Of a DNA stretch of 64,000 bases, positions 29,187 to 39,145 are shown in pieces. How positions within the stretch are numbered: position 1 is the stretch's first letter; every line of letters begins with the position of its first letter. The notes beneath the pieces were generated by a model. That model saw only the letters and a program-made list of their open reading frames with translations. It did no database searches and was not told the DNA's origin. Source of the DNA: Chloroflexota bacterium (lineage in GTDB: Bacteria > Chloroflexota > Dehalococcoidia > UBA6926). Both the position numbers and the translations under genes were made by a program. The stretch is taken from the NCBI GenBank assembly GCA_026713485.1, contig JAPOOK010000048.1, positions 1 through 64,000 of the forward strand, written 5' to 3'.

Positions 29187-30659
29187 TCACCCCAACTCCG
29201 GCCGCATCCCGTGCCAATCCGTCGCCTGCTCGTACGTGTACGCCGCGCGGATGATGGTCTCCTCCCCGAGAGACGGCCCGATAAGCTGCAGCCCGACAGG
29301 CAGCCCGTCCACAAACCCACACGGCAGGCTGATAGCCGGCACTCCCGCGATATTCACAGGAATCGTGCAGATATCCGCCAGGTACATTGCCAGAGGATCG
29401 TTCGTCCGCTCGCCCAACCCGAACGGCAGCGTCGGCGATGTTGGGGTCAACAGCACGTCAAATCGTGTGAAAGCGTCCTCATACTCACGGCGAATCAGCG
29501 TCCGCACTTGCTGAGCCTTGCGATAGTACGCGTCGTAATAGCCGGACGAAAGCGCATACGCCCCCAACAGAATGCGTCGTTTCACCTCCGGCCCGAACCC
29601 GTGCTGCCGCGTCCGCTCCATCCCCTCCCACATGTCTGCCGCGCCGTCCCATGAATACCCATACTTGACGCCGTCGTACCGTGCCAGGTTGGACGACGCC
29701 TCCGATGGCGCGAGGATGTAGTAGACGGGCAGGGCATACTCCGTGAGGCTCAGCGAGACCTCCCAGTCGACAATCGCCCCAGCCTGCTCCAGTACACGCG
29801 CTGCCTCAAGAACCGTGTCTCGAACCTGCGGCTCCACGCCCTCCCCGAACATCTCCTTGACGACACCGATCTTCATGCCGCGCACATCCGGCACAAGAGC
29901 CCGCGAGTAATCCGGTGACTCTCGATTGATCGACGTTGAGTCCATCGCGTCATAGCCGGAGATGGCGTTGAGAGTCAGTGCCGCGTCGGTCACATTCGAT
30001 GCCAACGGCCCAATCTGATCCAGCGACGATGCAAACGCAATGAGCCCGTAGCGGCTCACGGTTCCGTAGGTCGGCTTGATGCCCACCACGCCGCAGAACG
30101 ACGCCGGTTGCCTGATTGAGCCGCCCGTGTCGGAACCAAGGGCGATCAACGTTTCGCCTGCCGCCACCGTCGCCGCAGAACCCCCCGATGATCCGCCGGG
30201 CACACGTCCCGAGTCCCACGGGTTATGCGTCGGAAAGAACGCAGAGTTCTCGGTCGATGACCCCATCGCGAACTCATCCATGTTGGACTTGCCGACCAGC
30301 ACCGCCCCGGCATCTAGCAGCTTCTGCGCCGCCGTCGCAGTGTAGGGAGGCACAAACCCCTCCAGCATCCGTGACGAACAAGTTGTTGAGATTCCCGCCG
30401 TGCACATGTTGTCCTTGAGCACCAGCGGAACGCCTGTCAGCGGCGTCGCGTTCCCCTCCCGGATGCGCTTATCCGCCTCCTGCGCCGCTTGACGAGCCTG
30501 CTCCGCCGTCACTGTCACCAAACCCCGCACCTGCGGCTCAACGGCCTCGATGCGGCTCAGCACGGCTTCAGTCAGCTCAATGGCGCTGATCTCTCCCGCC
30601 GTCAGTAGCCGCCCGGCTTCGGACGCGGAGAGATGATGCAAATTGTTGGAAGACGTCAT
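29187..30659 (-). CDS. gatA: Aspartyl/glutamyl-tRNA(Asn/Gln) amidotransferase subunit A
   Basis: [64 protein letters not shown]. Confidence 0.96.
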   Translation of the reverse strand: MTSSNNLHHLSASEAGRLLTAGEISAIELTEAVLSRIEAVEPQVRGLVTVTAEQARQAAQEADKRIREGNATPLTGVPLVLKDNMCTAGISTTCSSRMLEGFVPPYTATAAQKLLDAGAVLVGKSNMDEFAMGSSTENSAFFPTHNPWDSGRVPGGSSGGSAATVAAGETLIALGSDTGGSIRQPASFCGVVGIKPTYGTVSRYGLIAFASSLDQIGPLASNVTDAALTLNAISGYDAMDSTSINRESPDYSRALVPDVRGMKIGVVKEMFGEGVEPQVRDTVLEAARVLEQAGAIVDWEVSLSLTEYALPVYYILAPSEASSNLARYDGVKYGYSWDGAADMWEGMERTRQHGFGPEVKRRILLGAYALSSGYYDAYYRKAQQVRTLIRREYEDAFTRFDVLLTPTSPTLPFGLGERTNDPLAMYLADICTIPVNIAGVPAISLPCGFVDGLPVGLQLIGPSLGEETIIRAAYTYEQATDWHGMRPELG

Positions 30660-30674
30660 GGTTGTGAAATGTCC

Positions 30675-31367
30675 CTAGAGAAGTCTTTGCTCAGCCTGGG
30701 GCTTGAGTAGAAGCTCAATACGATTCCAGATTAGCGCTTGCACGTCCTCGGCGGACTGGGTCGCATCCACCGTAAGGAAACGATCCGGGTCTTGTTCGGC
30801 GATTTTCAGATACCCGTCACGCACCCTCCGATGAAAATCCCGCGCCTGTTTCTCCATGCGATCCTTCTTCTCCGGCACGCGGGAAAGTCCGTCCTCCGGT
30901 GAAATGTCCAGCAAGATTGTCAGGTCAGGTTTCAAACCGCCCGTCGCCACCTCGTTCATCTTGGTGACCTGCTCGATCGACAACTCGCGACCATAACCCT
31001 GATATGCCGCCGTCGAATCCGCAAAGCGGTCACAGATGACGATGCGCCCTTGTTCGAGAGCGGGCCGAATGATCTCTGATACAAGCTGCGCGCGTGACGC
31101 GGCGAAGAGAAACAACTCCGCAATCGGGTCCACCCGCGCATCAAAGTCCTTCATCCCGTCGAATTGCGCTTGCCCAACGGATGCCTCATTGATCTCGCCG
31201 GAACCGTGGCTCCTCACGTATGAATGGACAAGCTCCCCTAGTGAAGTGCCCCCCGGTTCATAGAGTGACAGCACGTCGCGTGTCTGTCCGAGTTTCGTGG
31301 CGAGCAGTTTCGCCTGCGTCGTCTTGCCGGCGCCATCGCACCCCTCAAAAGTAATGAAAATACCCAC
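30675..31367 (-). CDS. tmk: Thymidylate kinase
   Basis: MGIFITFEGCDGAGKTTQAKLL; CDRFADSTAAYQGYGR. Confidence 0.95.
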   Translation of the reverse strand: MGIFITFEGCDGAGKTTQAKLLATKLGQTRDVLSLYEPGGTSLGELVHSYVRSHGSGEINEASVGQAQFDGMKDFDARVDPIAELFLFAASRAQLVSEIIRPALEQGRIVICDRFADSTAAYQGYGRELSIEQVTKMNEVATGGLKPDLTILLDISPEDGLSRVPEKKDRMEKQARDFHRRVRDGYLKIAEQDPDRFLTVDATQSAEDVQALIWNRIELLLKPQAEQRLL

Positions 31368-31374
31368 GGCTGCG

Positions 31375-33000
31375 TTAGCGCCCGACCCCGACGGCTTCTC
31401 TTGCCCGATAGACCCGAACGCGCCGGTTCGGCTCGCGACCGTTTGAATGCGATTGCAGGCTCGCTTCTTGCGCCATCTGGTGCTGGAGTCTACGGATGTA
31501 CGCGTTCTGCGGCCTCAATTCAATCTCATCCATGTCCCCGGCCAAGACCCGTTGCAGCGATTCCTCTGTGTCCTCCAGGATCGACTCGATGTCCTCCGCC
31601 ATGCCGCGTGAATGCGCGATGGCTTGTAACGCCTGTTCAAGCTGCGTCGGCGTATTCTTCCTAAGCACATACACAGGAACGTGATTCTCCTCCGCAGACC
31701 GCACCGCCGGTGTGCGCCGCCGATAAAGCTGCTTCGTCGTCAGCATCACGTCCGCAGAACTGATTGAATCAACCACGCGAAATGGGAGACTCAGCGTGTA
31801 CAACGTTTCCTCAAGTTTTCCACGCCCGATGCCGTGCGCATAGACGTCGGCAGACGTCCGCCGATAGTCCGCTTCGCGGGATTCGTCCATCTCCCGTTCT
31901 TCGTCCATCTGGTAGGCCGGACGGCCTGCGCCGATCAACCCAAACGACTCTTGGTCGACCTCGGTTTCCTCAACCGCCCCCTCATCGCTGATCTTTCTGG
32001 TCTGCGGACGTGCCGGCGCGCCGCGCAGCATCATGTCCACGGTTCTGGCTACATCGGCATGTACCGCGACCTCGGTGCGGCTGCGAATCTCCACAACCAC
32101 GTTGAACGTCGGAGGCGCTTTTCGCTCCAGCGCTGTCTTGCGTGTTCGCCGGCGCCTCGCCTCCTCATCGCCCAGTGTCACGGCCTGTATCCCGCCCACC
32201 AGGTCTGCAAGCGTCGGATTCTGAACGAGATTATCCAGACGGTTTCCATGGGCAGTGCCAATGAGTTGCACCCCGCGTTCCGCTATCGTGCGTGCCGCGG
32301 CTGCCTCTGCCTCCGTGCCGATCTCATCGATGATGATGACCTCCGGCATGTGATTCTCCACCGCCTCAATCATCACCCGGTGTTGTTGATGCGGCTGCGG
32401 CACCTGCATCCGCCGCGCATGGCCCAGGGAAGGATGCGGAATGTCCCCGTCCCCGGCAATCTCGTTGGACGTATCTACGATGATCACGCGCCGCAGCGCG
32501 TCGTCCGCGAGAACGCGCGCCACTTCGCGGAGCATCGTAGTCTTGCCGATGCCCGGACGCCCAAGGAGCAGGATGTTGCCGCCGTCCGTGATGAGGTCCT
32601 CGATGATCTTGATCGTTCCAAAGATCGCCCGCCCCACACGGCACGTGATCCCCACGACGCGATCCTGCCGATTCTTAATGGCTGAAATCCGATGCAGTGT
32701 CCGCTCGATTCCCGCGCGGTTGTCGTCGTTGAATTCGCCGCCGCGCCCCACGATGTAATCGAGGTCCTCTGACGTGATCTCCGAATCGCTCAGCTCAATC
32801 TCGGCATCAAGGAAGCGGGCCTCCGGCTTGCGGCCAAGATCCAGCACAATCTCGAGGAGCTGATCCGCGTTGCCATGGGCGCGAAGAGGAATGGAGATGC
32901 GCGGCGGAAGAGCGGAGAAAAGTGCCTCCATGTCGTCGGATTCCGACTCGCTGGCAACGTAGACCTGCTGCTCCAAATGTGCGCCCCTTTCGCCCCCCAA
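31375..33000 (-). CDS. Ycf45/SpoIIIAA-like AAA ATPase with C-terminal nucleic-acid-binding (R3H-like) region
   Basis: LLLGRPGIGKTTMLREVARVLAD, VDTSNEIAGDGDIPHPSLGHARRMQVP, C-terminal HSRGMAEDIESI... Confidence 0.85.
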   Translation of the reverse strand: MGGERGAHLEQQVYVASESESDDMEALFSALPPRISIPLRAHGNADQLLEIVLDLGRKPEARFLDAEIELSDSEITSEDLDYIVGRGGEFNDDNRAGIERTLHRISAIKNRQDRVVGITCRVGRAIFGTIKIIEDLITDGGNILLLGRPGIGKTTMLREVARVLADDALRRVIIVDTSNEIAGDGDIPHPSLGHARRMQVPQPHQQHRVMIEAVENHMPEVIIIDEIGTEAEAAAARTIAERGVQLIGTAHGNRLDNLVQNPTLADLVGGIQAVTLGDEEARRRRTRKTALERKAPPTFNVVVEIRSRTEVAVHADVARTVDMMLRGAPARPQTRKISDEGAVEETEVDQESFGLIGAGRPAYQMDEEREMDESREADYRRTSADVYAHGIGRGKLEETLYTLSLPFRVVDSISSADVMLTTKQLYRRRTPAVRSAEENHVPVYVLRKNTPTQLEQALQAIAHSRGMAEDIESILEDTEESLQRVLAGDMDEIELRPQNAYIRRLQHQMAQEASLQSHSNGREPNRRVRVYRAREAVGVGR

Positions 33001-33050
33001 GATCCTGCTTTGAGCTTACCGCACGCGCGCCAGAAATTCTGCCATCCACA

Positions 33051-33995
33051 CTAAAGGCCTGCGGGTGCGAATGCGCCCTCAAGAACCCGCTGCCCCATCT
33101 GGTAAGAGAAGCTCCTGTATGTCGCCTCTGAGCGGAATCCCCGTGACAATAGTGCCCGTGCCGTGGCCCCGTCGTAAGAAGGTGTGAGGAATTGAATCGT
33201 CCGCGAACGCCCCGATGACTGAATAACCGACTCTATCAGCGCCTCGATTGCCTCAGGTTGCTCCGACGATGCGGCGCACCGCGCAATTACTGCGTTGGAA
33301 CCCACCTGCCCAAACCTCACCCACCCAATCTGCTCCACACCGTTCGTAGATGCCACAATGTCCGTCGTCTTGCGCACGTCGATCCACCGCGTTGCCAATG
33401 ACTCTTGCCACTCGCGCAGCGTCATCCCGTCCGCGGCGCGCATCTCAACCGGTGAGCAGGATGTGTGCAGCCTAAATAGCCGGAAGTCCGCTGGCTCAGT
33501 CAACTCCCAAACACTGACGCCTTCCGGCATCCCGCGCTCTGCGCGATCACCGGCGGGCCGCACGTACAGCTCTTCTTCCGCGTAGCCGCGAAAACCGGCG
33601 CTCCCCACTGAATCCACAATTGGGCTGTCGTCCGACAACCTGAGAAAGACGTTCGTCCCCTTCTTCGGACGCAGCTGTCTGCTGAGCTGCGGTAAGAGTT
33701 CTGCGCATAGATCGCCGTTATCAGGCGGTATCAGCAGGTGCTCAATCTCCCATGAAGAGCTGTCCTTTGCGCCACGAACGAAGGCCAGCCCTCCCAACCC
33801 ATCGTCATTCTTCAAGACAACGGCAAGTGTCTCGCCCTTTCTTGGCAGGGAAGCTGCGCCCACGATCCTCGCGACGGACCGCTCAACCTCCATCTCATGA
33901 CCCACCCGCGTATACGGGTAGGCATGATCGATCGTCGCTCGGGATGCCAGCCCGAGCAGGCCGGCTAAGTCCGTTGGTCGGGCTCCCTTGAACAT
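33051..33995 (-). CDS. GNAT-like protein of unknown function
   Basis: Long ORF with tandem acyltransferase-like beta/alpha pattern; adjacent to the Ycf45 gene. Confidence 0.55.
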   Translation of the reverse strand: MFKGARPTDLAGLLGLASRATIDHAYPYTRVGHEMEVERSVARIVGAASLPRKGETLAVVLKNDDGLGGLAFVRGAKDSSSWEIEHLLIPPDNGDLCAELLPQLSRQLRPKKGTNVFLRLSDDSPIVDSVGSAGFRGYAEEELYVRPAGDRAERGMPEGVSVWELTEPADFRLFRLHTSCSPVEMRAADGMTLREWQESLATRWIDVRKTTDIVASTNGVEQIGWVRFGQVGSNAVIARCAASSEQPEAIEALIESVIQSSGRSRTIQFLTPSYDGATARALLSRGFRSEATYRSFSYQMGQRVLEGAFAPAGL

Positions 33996-34080
33996 GTCCT
34001 AAACCGTGTACAGCATGATCATGTGCGCTCCGTCCGTCACCGAATATTCTAATGATTTGGCGACTGGGTGGCGCGGTCAA

Positions 34081-34109
34081 TGGACAGTGCCCGCGTTGGT
34101 ATGTATACT
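34081..34109 (+). promoter_or_regulatory. Sigma70-like promoter TGGACA-N17-TATACT upstream of the TPP riboswitch
   Basis: -35 34081-34086, -10 34104-34109, 17-nt spacer, immediately upstream of the THI element. Confidence 0.7.
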
Positions 34110-34132
34110 GCGCGCCAGTAACAACTGAATAC

Positions 34133-34232
34133 GGGTCTTGCGGGAGCTGGGTGAGCCTGGCTGAGAGGCCCCGACATTGGAATCGGGGCGACCGTCGGAA
34201 CCTGAGCTGGGTAATGCCAGCGGAGGGAAGAG
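34133..34232 (+). ncRNA. TPP riboswitch (THI element)
   Basis: GGGAGCTGGGTGAGCCTGGCTGAGAGG...GACCGTCGGAACCTGAGCTGGGTAATGCCAGCGGAGGGAAG matches conserved THI-box core (CTGAGA, ACCTGA-CTGGGTAATGCCAGCG-AGGGAA) with a P3a insertion hairpin GCCCCGA/TCGGGGC. Confidence 0.96.
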
Positions 34233-34271
34233 GCTGCGGAAATGCCTTGGCGTTTCCGAAATCCAATGAGC

Positions 34272-34303
34272 GCCGCTGACAAGTTCAGCGGCTTTGTTTT
34301 TTT
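34272..34303 (+). terminator. Intrinsic terminator of the TPP riboswitch expression platform
   Basis: GCCGCTGA-CAAGT-TCAGCGGC 8-bp stem followed by TTTGTTTTTTT. Confidence 0.92.
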
Positions 34304-34327
34304 GATGAAGGTCTTGGGGGGACTGTT

Positions 34328-35443
34328 ATGAATGGCGCCATGACAAGGTATTTGCGGAAGAAGCACGAGGGGAGGCTGCTCCGCGCGGCAGTGGTCGCGC
34401 TTGTCATCGTACTGGCGACGCTCGGTGTGGCCTGTGACAATTTCAGTGTCAGCATTAACACTGAACCCCCGCCACGCGACCTCATCATCATGTCCCATGA
34501 CAGCTTCAATATCAGCGGGGACGTCATAACGGAGTTCGAGGAAGAGCATGACGCCACAGTGACAATCCTCAAGTCCGGCGATGCCGGTGAAGCACTCACA
34601 AAGGCCATCCTGGCTAAGGACGCGCCCACGGCTGATATTCTGTACGGCATCGACAACACATTCCTCGGCAGGGCTCTCGACGAGGAGATTTTCATCGAAT
34701 ATCAATCGCCGGTGCTCGACAAGGTGCCGAGCGAATATCAACTCGATTCCTCTAACCACGTCATGCCCGTCGACTATGGTTTCGTCGCACTGAATTACCA
34801 CATCGCGTGGTTTGACGAACAGGGCATCGCTCCACCGGAAAACCTCGAATCACTTGTCGATCCCCGGTACAGAGGGCTGACCGTCGTCCAGAATCCCGCC
34901 ACCTCGTCGCCCGGCCTCGCCTTCCTCCTGGCAACTGTTTCCGCGTTCGGTGAAGATGGGGACTATACGTGGCAGGACTACTGGGCGGACCTGCATGAAA
35001 ATGAAGTCCTCGTCACTGACGGTTGGACAGACGCCTATTACACTGCATTCTCCCTGTATGAGGGAGACCGCCCCATCGTGGTTAGTTACACCACCAGCCC
35101 GGCTGCCGAGGTGTTCTACTCCGAAGGCGCGCTGACGGAGCCGCCCACCGCGAACGTGTTGGGCGACAATTCCGCTTTTCTCCAGATCGAGGGCATCGGC
35201 ATCCTGGACGGCGTCCGAAACGAAGAACTTGCGCAACAATTTGTAGACTTTGTGATGGAAAAACGATTCCAGGAGGACTTTCCCACCCTCATGTGGGTCT
35301 ATCCTGTGAATGAAGAGGCTGCGCTGCCGGACGTTTTCGAGTTCGCCCCTGTCCCGGATGAACCGGCGTTGCTTAGTCCCGGTACTATCGCGGACAATCG
35401 TGAGCGCTGGATCGATGAATGGAACGCACTGATAAGGAGCTAA
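34328..35443 (+). CDS. thiB: Thiamine ABC transporter substrate-binding protein
   Basis: Lipoprotein-like N terminus; periplasmic binding fold (YGIDNTFLGRALDE, PVDYGFVALNYH, NPATSSPGLAFLLAT); downstream of TPP riboswitch. Confidence 0.92.
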   Translation: MNGAMTRYLRKKHEGRLLRAAVVALVIVLATLGVACDNFSVSINTEPPPRDLIIMSHDSFNISGDVITEFEEEHDATVTILKSGDAGEALTKAILAKDAPTADILYGIDNTFLGRALDEEIFIEYQSPVLDKVPSEYQLDSSNHVMPVDYGFVALNYHIAWFDEQGIAPPENLESLVDPRYRGLTVVQNPATSSPGLAFLLATVSAFGEDGDYTWQDYWADLHENEVLVTDGWTDAYYTAFSLYEGDRPIVVSYTTSPAAEVFYSEGALTEPPTANVLGDNSAFLQIEGIGILDGVRNEELAQQFVDFVMEKRFQEDFPTLMWVYPVNEEAALPDVFEFAPVPDEPALLSPGTIADNRERWIDEWNALIRS

Positions 35444-35483
35444 GAGCCGCACGAAAGCTGTTCAGATTGACGCCAATTCACAT

Positions 35484-35522
35484 GGGGGGTCGCTTTACTG
35501 GGGGGTTGGAAAGCGGCCCCCC
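35484..35522 (+). other. Intercistronic stem-loop between thiB and thiP
   Basis: GGGGGGTCGCTTT (35484-35496) pairs with AAAGCGGCCCCCC (35510-35522), 13-bp stem with one G-U pair. Confidence 0.75.
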
Positions 35523-35617
35523 ACCCATTTCTTGTTCGCCTAATGAGGACGACTCTCTTGCGAAAGCACGATTGATACACAGGAAGTGTGCGCATTCCAC
35601 GCGTGTGCCGCTGAGAT

Positions 35618-37291
35618 GTGAAGGATAGCGAAGTGAGCGTGTGGCGCACTGCGCGAATTGCCTTGCCACTGACTTTCCTGGTGGTGGCATTCGCCTGGCC
35701 TCTGGTCAGCGTCATGCGTATCGGCCTCGGCTGGGACGGGCAGGGCATTCTCCAACCGTTCATTGATGCGGCGAGCGATCCCTATCTCAGGGGACGCTTT
35801 TTCTTCACCACGTGGCAGGCAGCCCTTTCTACCATCCTCGCGCTCGCGTTCGGACTCCCGTCCGCATATGTCTTCGCCCGCCACCGGTTCCGTGGCCGTA
35901 GCGCGCTACTTGCCGCGATTACGATTCCGTTCATCCTCCCCCCCATCGTGATGGCGCTCGGCCTTCTCTCCCTCCTCGGACCCTCAGGACTGGTCAATGA
36001 CACCCTCACCGGCATATTCGGACTCGAAGAGCCGCCCATCAAACTCCTCAATACCTTTGCCATCATCCTCATCGCCCATGTCGTGTACGAATACGCCATC
36101 GTCGTGCGGCTCATCTCCACGTTCTGGGCCAACATGGACCCCGCCGTGCAAGAGGCCGCCTCCATGCTCGGCGCATCGCCCCGCCGCGTCTTTTTTCAGG
36201 TGACACTGCCGCTCCTGCTTCCGGCGGTGGCAGCCGCAGCCGCGTTGATCTTCCTTTTTACCTTCACGAGCTTCGGAATCATCCTCATCCTCGGCGCGCC
36301 GCAGCACGCAACGCTGGAAGTTGAAATCTATACCCTCATGACAAAACTATTCAGGCCGCACATCGCCGCCGCGCTCGCCCTCACTCAACTTATCGCCACG
36401 TTTGGAATGCTCTGGGCGTACGTCAAGCTCCAATCGGCGGCTGTGACCCGCATCCGCCTCCGCGCCCAGGGCGGGCCGCCGCCCACAGGCCACTCAAAAG
36501 CGGACTACATCATGAGGATCGGCGCTCTCGCCTCCGTTCTCCTCGTTCTGTCCCCGCCGCTCGCCCTGCTCCTGCGCTCATTCATCACCCCCGACGGGCT
36601 GGGACTGGACGGCTACACGGCTATCATGTCCAACGACCGCAACGAGTACTTCTACATCTCGCCGATAGCGGCCATTCGCAACTCGCTTGCATTCGCCGCC
36701 GTCACGGTCATCCTTGCCGTGCCGCTTGGTGTACTCGCCGCGTATGGCTTGCGGAATCCGAGGGCATGGTGGCGGAACCCCCTCGACGCCCTGTACATGC
36801 TGCCGCTGGGTGTTTCTGCCGTCACGCTCGGTCTCGGCTACCTGCTTAGCCTGAGAGTCGGCGCGTTCGATGTTCGAACTACAGTCGTTCCCATCATCCT
36901 CGCCCATACCCTGATCGCGTACCCGTTCGTCATCCGCGTCGTTATTTCGACCATGCGAGCCATCCGACCCCACCTGCGAGAGGCCGCTACCGTGCTTGGC
37001 GCAAGCCCTCTTGCCACCGCCATGCGCGTGGATCTTCCCATCCTCTCCCGGGCCATCCTTGTTGGCAGCGTCTTTGCGTTCGCCGTCTCCCTCGGCGAGT
37101 TTGGCGCAACCCTCCTCCTGAACCGCCCCGAATACACCACCATGCCCGTCGCCATCCTCAATTACCTGACCCGCCCGGGCGCAATCAATCTCGCAAGCGC
37201 GCTCGCCATGAGCACTGTCCTCATGGTCGTCGCCGGTGCAGGCTTCTTCCTCATCGAGCGTGCCCGCTACCGTGGCTGGGGAGAATTCTAG
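35618..37291 (+). CDS. thiP: Thiamine ABC transporter permease (duplicated permease domain)
   Basis: Two binding-protein-dependent permease EAA loops (EAASMLGASPRRVFFQVTLPLLLP; EAATVLGASPLATAMRVDLPIL); operon position. Confidence 0.92.
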   Translation: MKDSEVSVWRTARIALPLTFLVVAFAWPLVSVMRIGLGWDGQGILQPFIDAASDPYLRGRFFFTTWQAALSTILALAFGLPSAYVFARHRFRGRSALLAAITIPFILPPIVMALGLLSLLGPSGLVNDTLTGIFGLEEPPIKLLNTFAIILIAHVVYEYAIVVRLISTFWANMDPAVQEAASMLGASPRRVFFQVTLPLLLPAVAAAAALIFLFTFTSFGIILILGAPQHATLEVEIYTLMTKLFRPHIAAALALTQLIATFGMLWAYVKLQSAAVTRIRLRAQGGPPPTGHSKADYIMRIGALASVLLVLSPPLALLLRSFITPDGLGLDGYTAIMSNDRNEYFYISPIAAIRNSLAFAAVTVILAVPLGVLAAYGLRNPRAWWRNPLDALYMLPLGVSAVTLGLGYLLSLRVGAFDVRTTVVPIILAHTLIAYPFVIRVVISTMRAIRPHLREAATVLGASPLATAMRVDLPILSRAILVGSVFAFAVSLGEFGATLLLNRPEYTTMPVAILNYLTRPGAINLASALAMSTVLMVVAGAGFFLIERARYRGWGEF

Positions 37292-37293
37292 CC

Positions 37294-38358
37294 ATGACAA
37301 ATCTGTTGACCGTCACCAGCCTCACCAAGACCTATGACGCCGCCCAAACGCCCGCCCTGTCCAACGTCACCTTTGGTCTGGATGAAGGAAAATCATTGGC
37401 CGTGTTGGGGCCCAGCGGCTGCGGCAAGAGCACCCTCCTCCGCCTCATCGCCGGGCTTGAGACGCCGGACGGTGGAGAAGCGGCAATGAACGGCGAATCC
37501 CTCAACGGCGTCCCGCCCCACCGCCGCGGTTTCGGACTCATGCACCAGGACCTCGCCCTGTTCCCTCATCTCAACGTCCGTGACAACATCGCCTTCGGCC
37601 TCCGCAGCCAACGATGGGACGCTGAGGGCATCCAGCGTCGTGTCAATGAACTGCTGGAACTAATGCGAATCGAGCCGCTCGCCGACCGCTCAGTCGACGC
37701 GATATCCGGTGGCGAACAACAGCGCGTAGCCCTCGCGCGCTCCCTCGCCCCGCGTCCCCGCCTCCTCATGCTCGATGAGCCGCTCGGCGCGCTTGATCGC
37801 CGTCTCCGCGAAGAACTCGCCCAGGAAATTCGCCGTATCCGCGACCACGAGGGCGTGACGCTAATCTACGTAACCCACGACCACGATGAGGCGTTTGCCG
37901 TAGCCGACGACATTCTCGTGCTGGAGGGAGGCAGAGCCGTTCAGCACGGTCCGCCGGAGGACGTGTGGCTCAAACCCGCCACACCGTTCGTCGCCCGTTT
38001 CCTCGGACACGAGAACCTGTTTCCCTGCGAGGTATCAACAACAGAAGACGGCGCGAATGAGGCTCGTTGCGCTCTCGGCACATGGCAGCCCATCGATGTG
38101 CCAACATCTCAGGCCTGCACGGCCCTCATCCCACCGGAAGCCATAACCATTGTTGAGCCGAATCAGAACGGCGCAGAGGCAACCATCGAAGACGTCACCC
38201 TCCAGGGCGGCAGCTACGACGTAACGTTGAACATCCGAGGCGAGAAACTCCGAGCCCGCGTCCTTGTCGGCGCCACAAGCACCCGTCCCAACCCAAACAC
38301 GACTGTCTCAGTCTCTATAGACTGGAATCAGGTTCGCCTGCTGGACTGGGTTGAGTAG
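37294..38358 (+). CDS. thiQ: Thiamine ABC transporter ATP-binding protein
   Basis: Walker A GPSGCGKST, ISGGEQQRVALARSLAPRPRLLMLDEP; C-terminal TOBE-like region. Confidence 0.9.
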   Translation: MTNLLTVTSLTKTYDAAQTPALSNVTFGLDEGKSLAVLGPSGCGKSTLLRLIAGLETPDGGEAAMNGESLNGVPPHRRGFGLMHQDLALFPHLNVRDNIAFGLRSQRWDAEGIQRRVNELLELMRIEPLADRSVDAISGGEQQRVALARSLAPRPRLLMLDEPLGALDRRLREELAQEIRRIRDHEGVTLIYVTHDHDEAFAVADDILVLEGGRAVQHGPPEDVWLKPATPFVARFLGHENLFPCEVSTTEDGANEARCALGTWQPIDVPTSQACTALIPPEAITIVEPNQNGAEATIEDVTLQGGSYDVTLNIRGEKLRARVLVGATSTRPNPNTTVSVSIDWNQVRLLDWVE

Positions 38359-39034
38359 GCCCCCGCTCCTGCAACACCAGTACCAACCCCTCTTCAACCG
38401 TGATATTCGCCTGCTGCCACGCCAGCTCATTGCTAACCCCGCGTGTTGAGCCAAAGCCCAATGGGATGCCAAGCAAGTCGTACTTGAGCCCCCACGATGT
38501 GACGGTCGCGCCCGTTTCTGACAGAGGCAGCAGCGTCACGTAATCCCCACGCTGTCCCGTGACGTATGCCGATGCGCCCTTTCTGAGAACGAATGCTTCC
38601 CGATACTCATCGATCAAACGAGTGTCGATTTCCCTGAGATCCGGGCGGGTCAGCAACAACAGATTCGCCACGCCGTGATCCATCCGATCCTGGCCGGTCA
38701 ACGCGCCAAGTATCCGGATTCTCTTCGCGCGCCGTGCAATCGCCTCATCCAGCGCCAGCTCTCCATCCGTGGCCGCCTTCTCCGGCGGGTGCTCCAGCAG
38801 CAACCACCCGCGCTCCCGCGCTGCCTGCACGGCATCGTCTGACGCGGAATCAAAATCACCGATGCAAAGCGTCGGCGTGATTCCTAACTCCAGGCAGGTG
38901 TTCAGCCCGCGGTCGACCGCGATAATGATGTCGCTCTCCCGGATCGTGGCCATCACGCGGTCGCCGGGCGTAATATCGCCTCCCGCCACGATGCAGGCAG
39001 TCAGTGGCCCGTTGGTTTGTGAATCGTGGGTGTT
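38315..39034 (-). CDS. thiN: Thiamine diphosphokinase
   Basis: IAVDRGLNTCLELGITPTLCIGDFDSAS, ILGALTGQDRMDHGVANLLLL; convergent overlap with thiQ. The track extends to 39097. Confidence 0.88.
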   Translation of the reverse strand, partial: NTHDSQTNGPLTACIVAGGDITPGDRVMATIRESDIIIAVDRGLNTCLELGITPTLCIGDFDSASDDAVQAARERGWLLLEHPPEKAATDGELALDEAIARRAKRIRILGALTGQDRMDHGVANLLLLTRPDLREIDTRLIDEYREAFVLRKGASAYVTGQRGDYVTLLPLSETGATVTSWGLKYDLLGIPLGFGSTRGVSNELAWQQANITVEEGLVLVLQERGPTQPSPAGEPDSSL

Positions 39035-39145
39035 CATAAGGCTTGCTGTGGTATTGTCGTTTGACCGTGCTGGACGGCGGGCGTTCATGCCCGCCAACCT
39101 ATACTAGTATCAGTCGTAGGGTAGGGAACCGGCTGGGGGTAGAAA

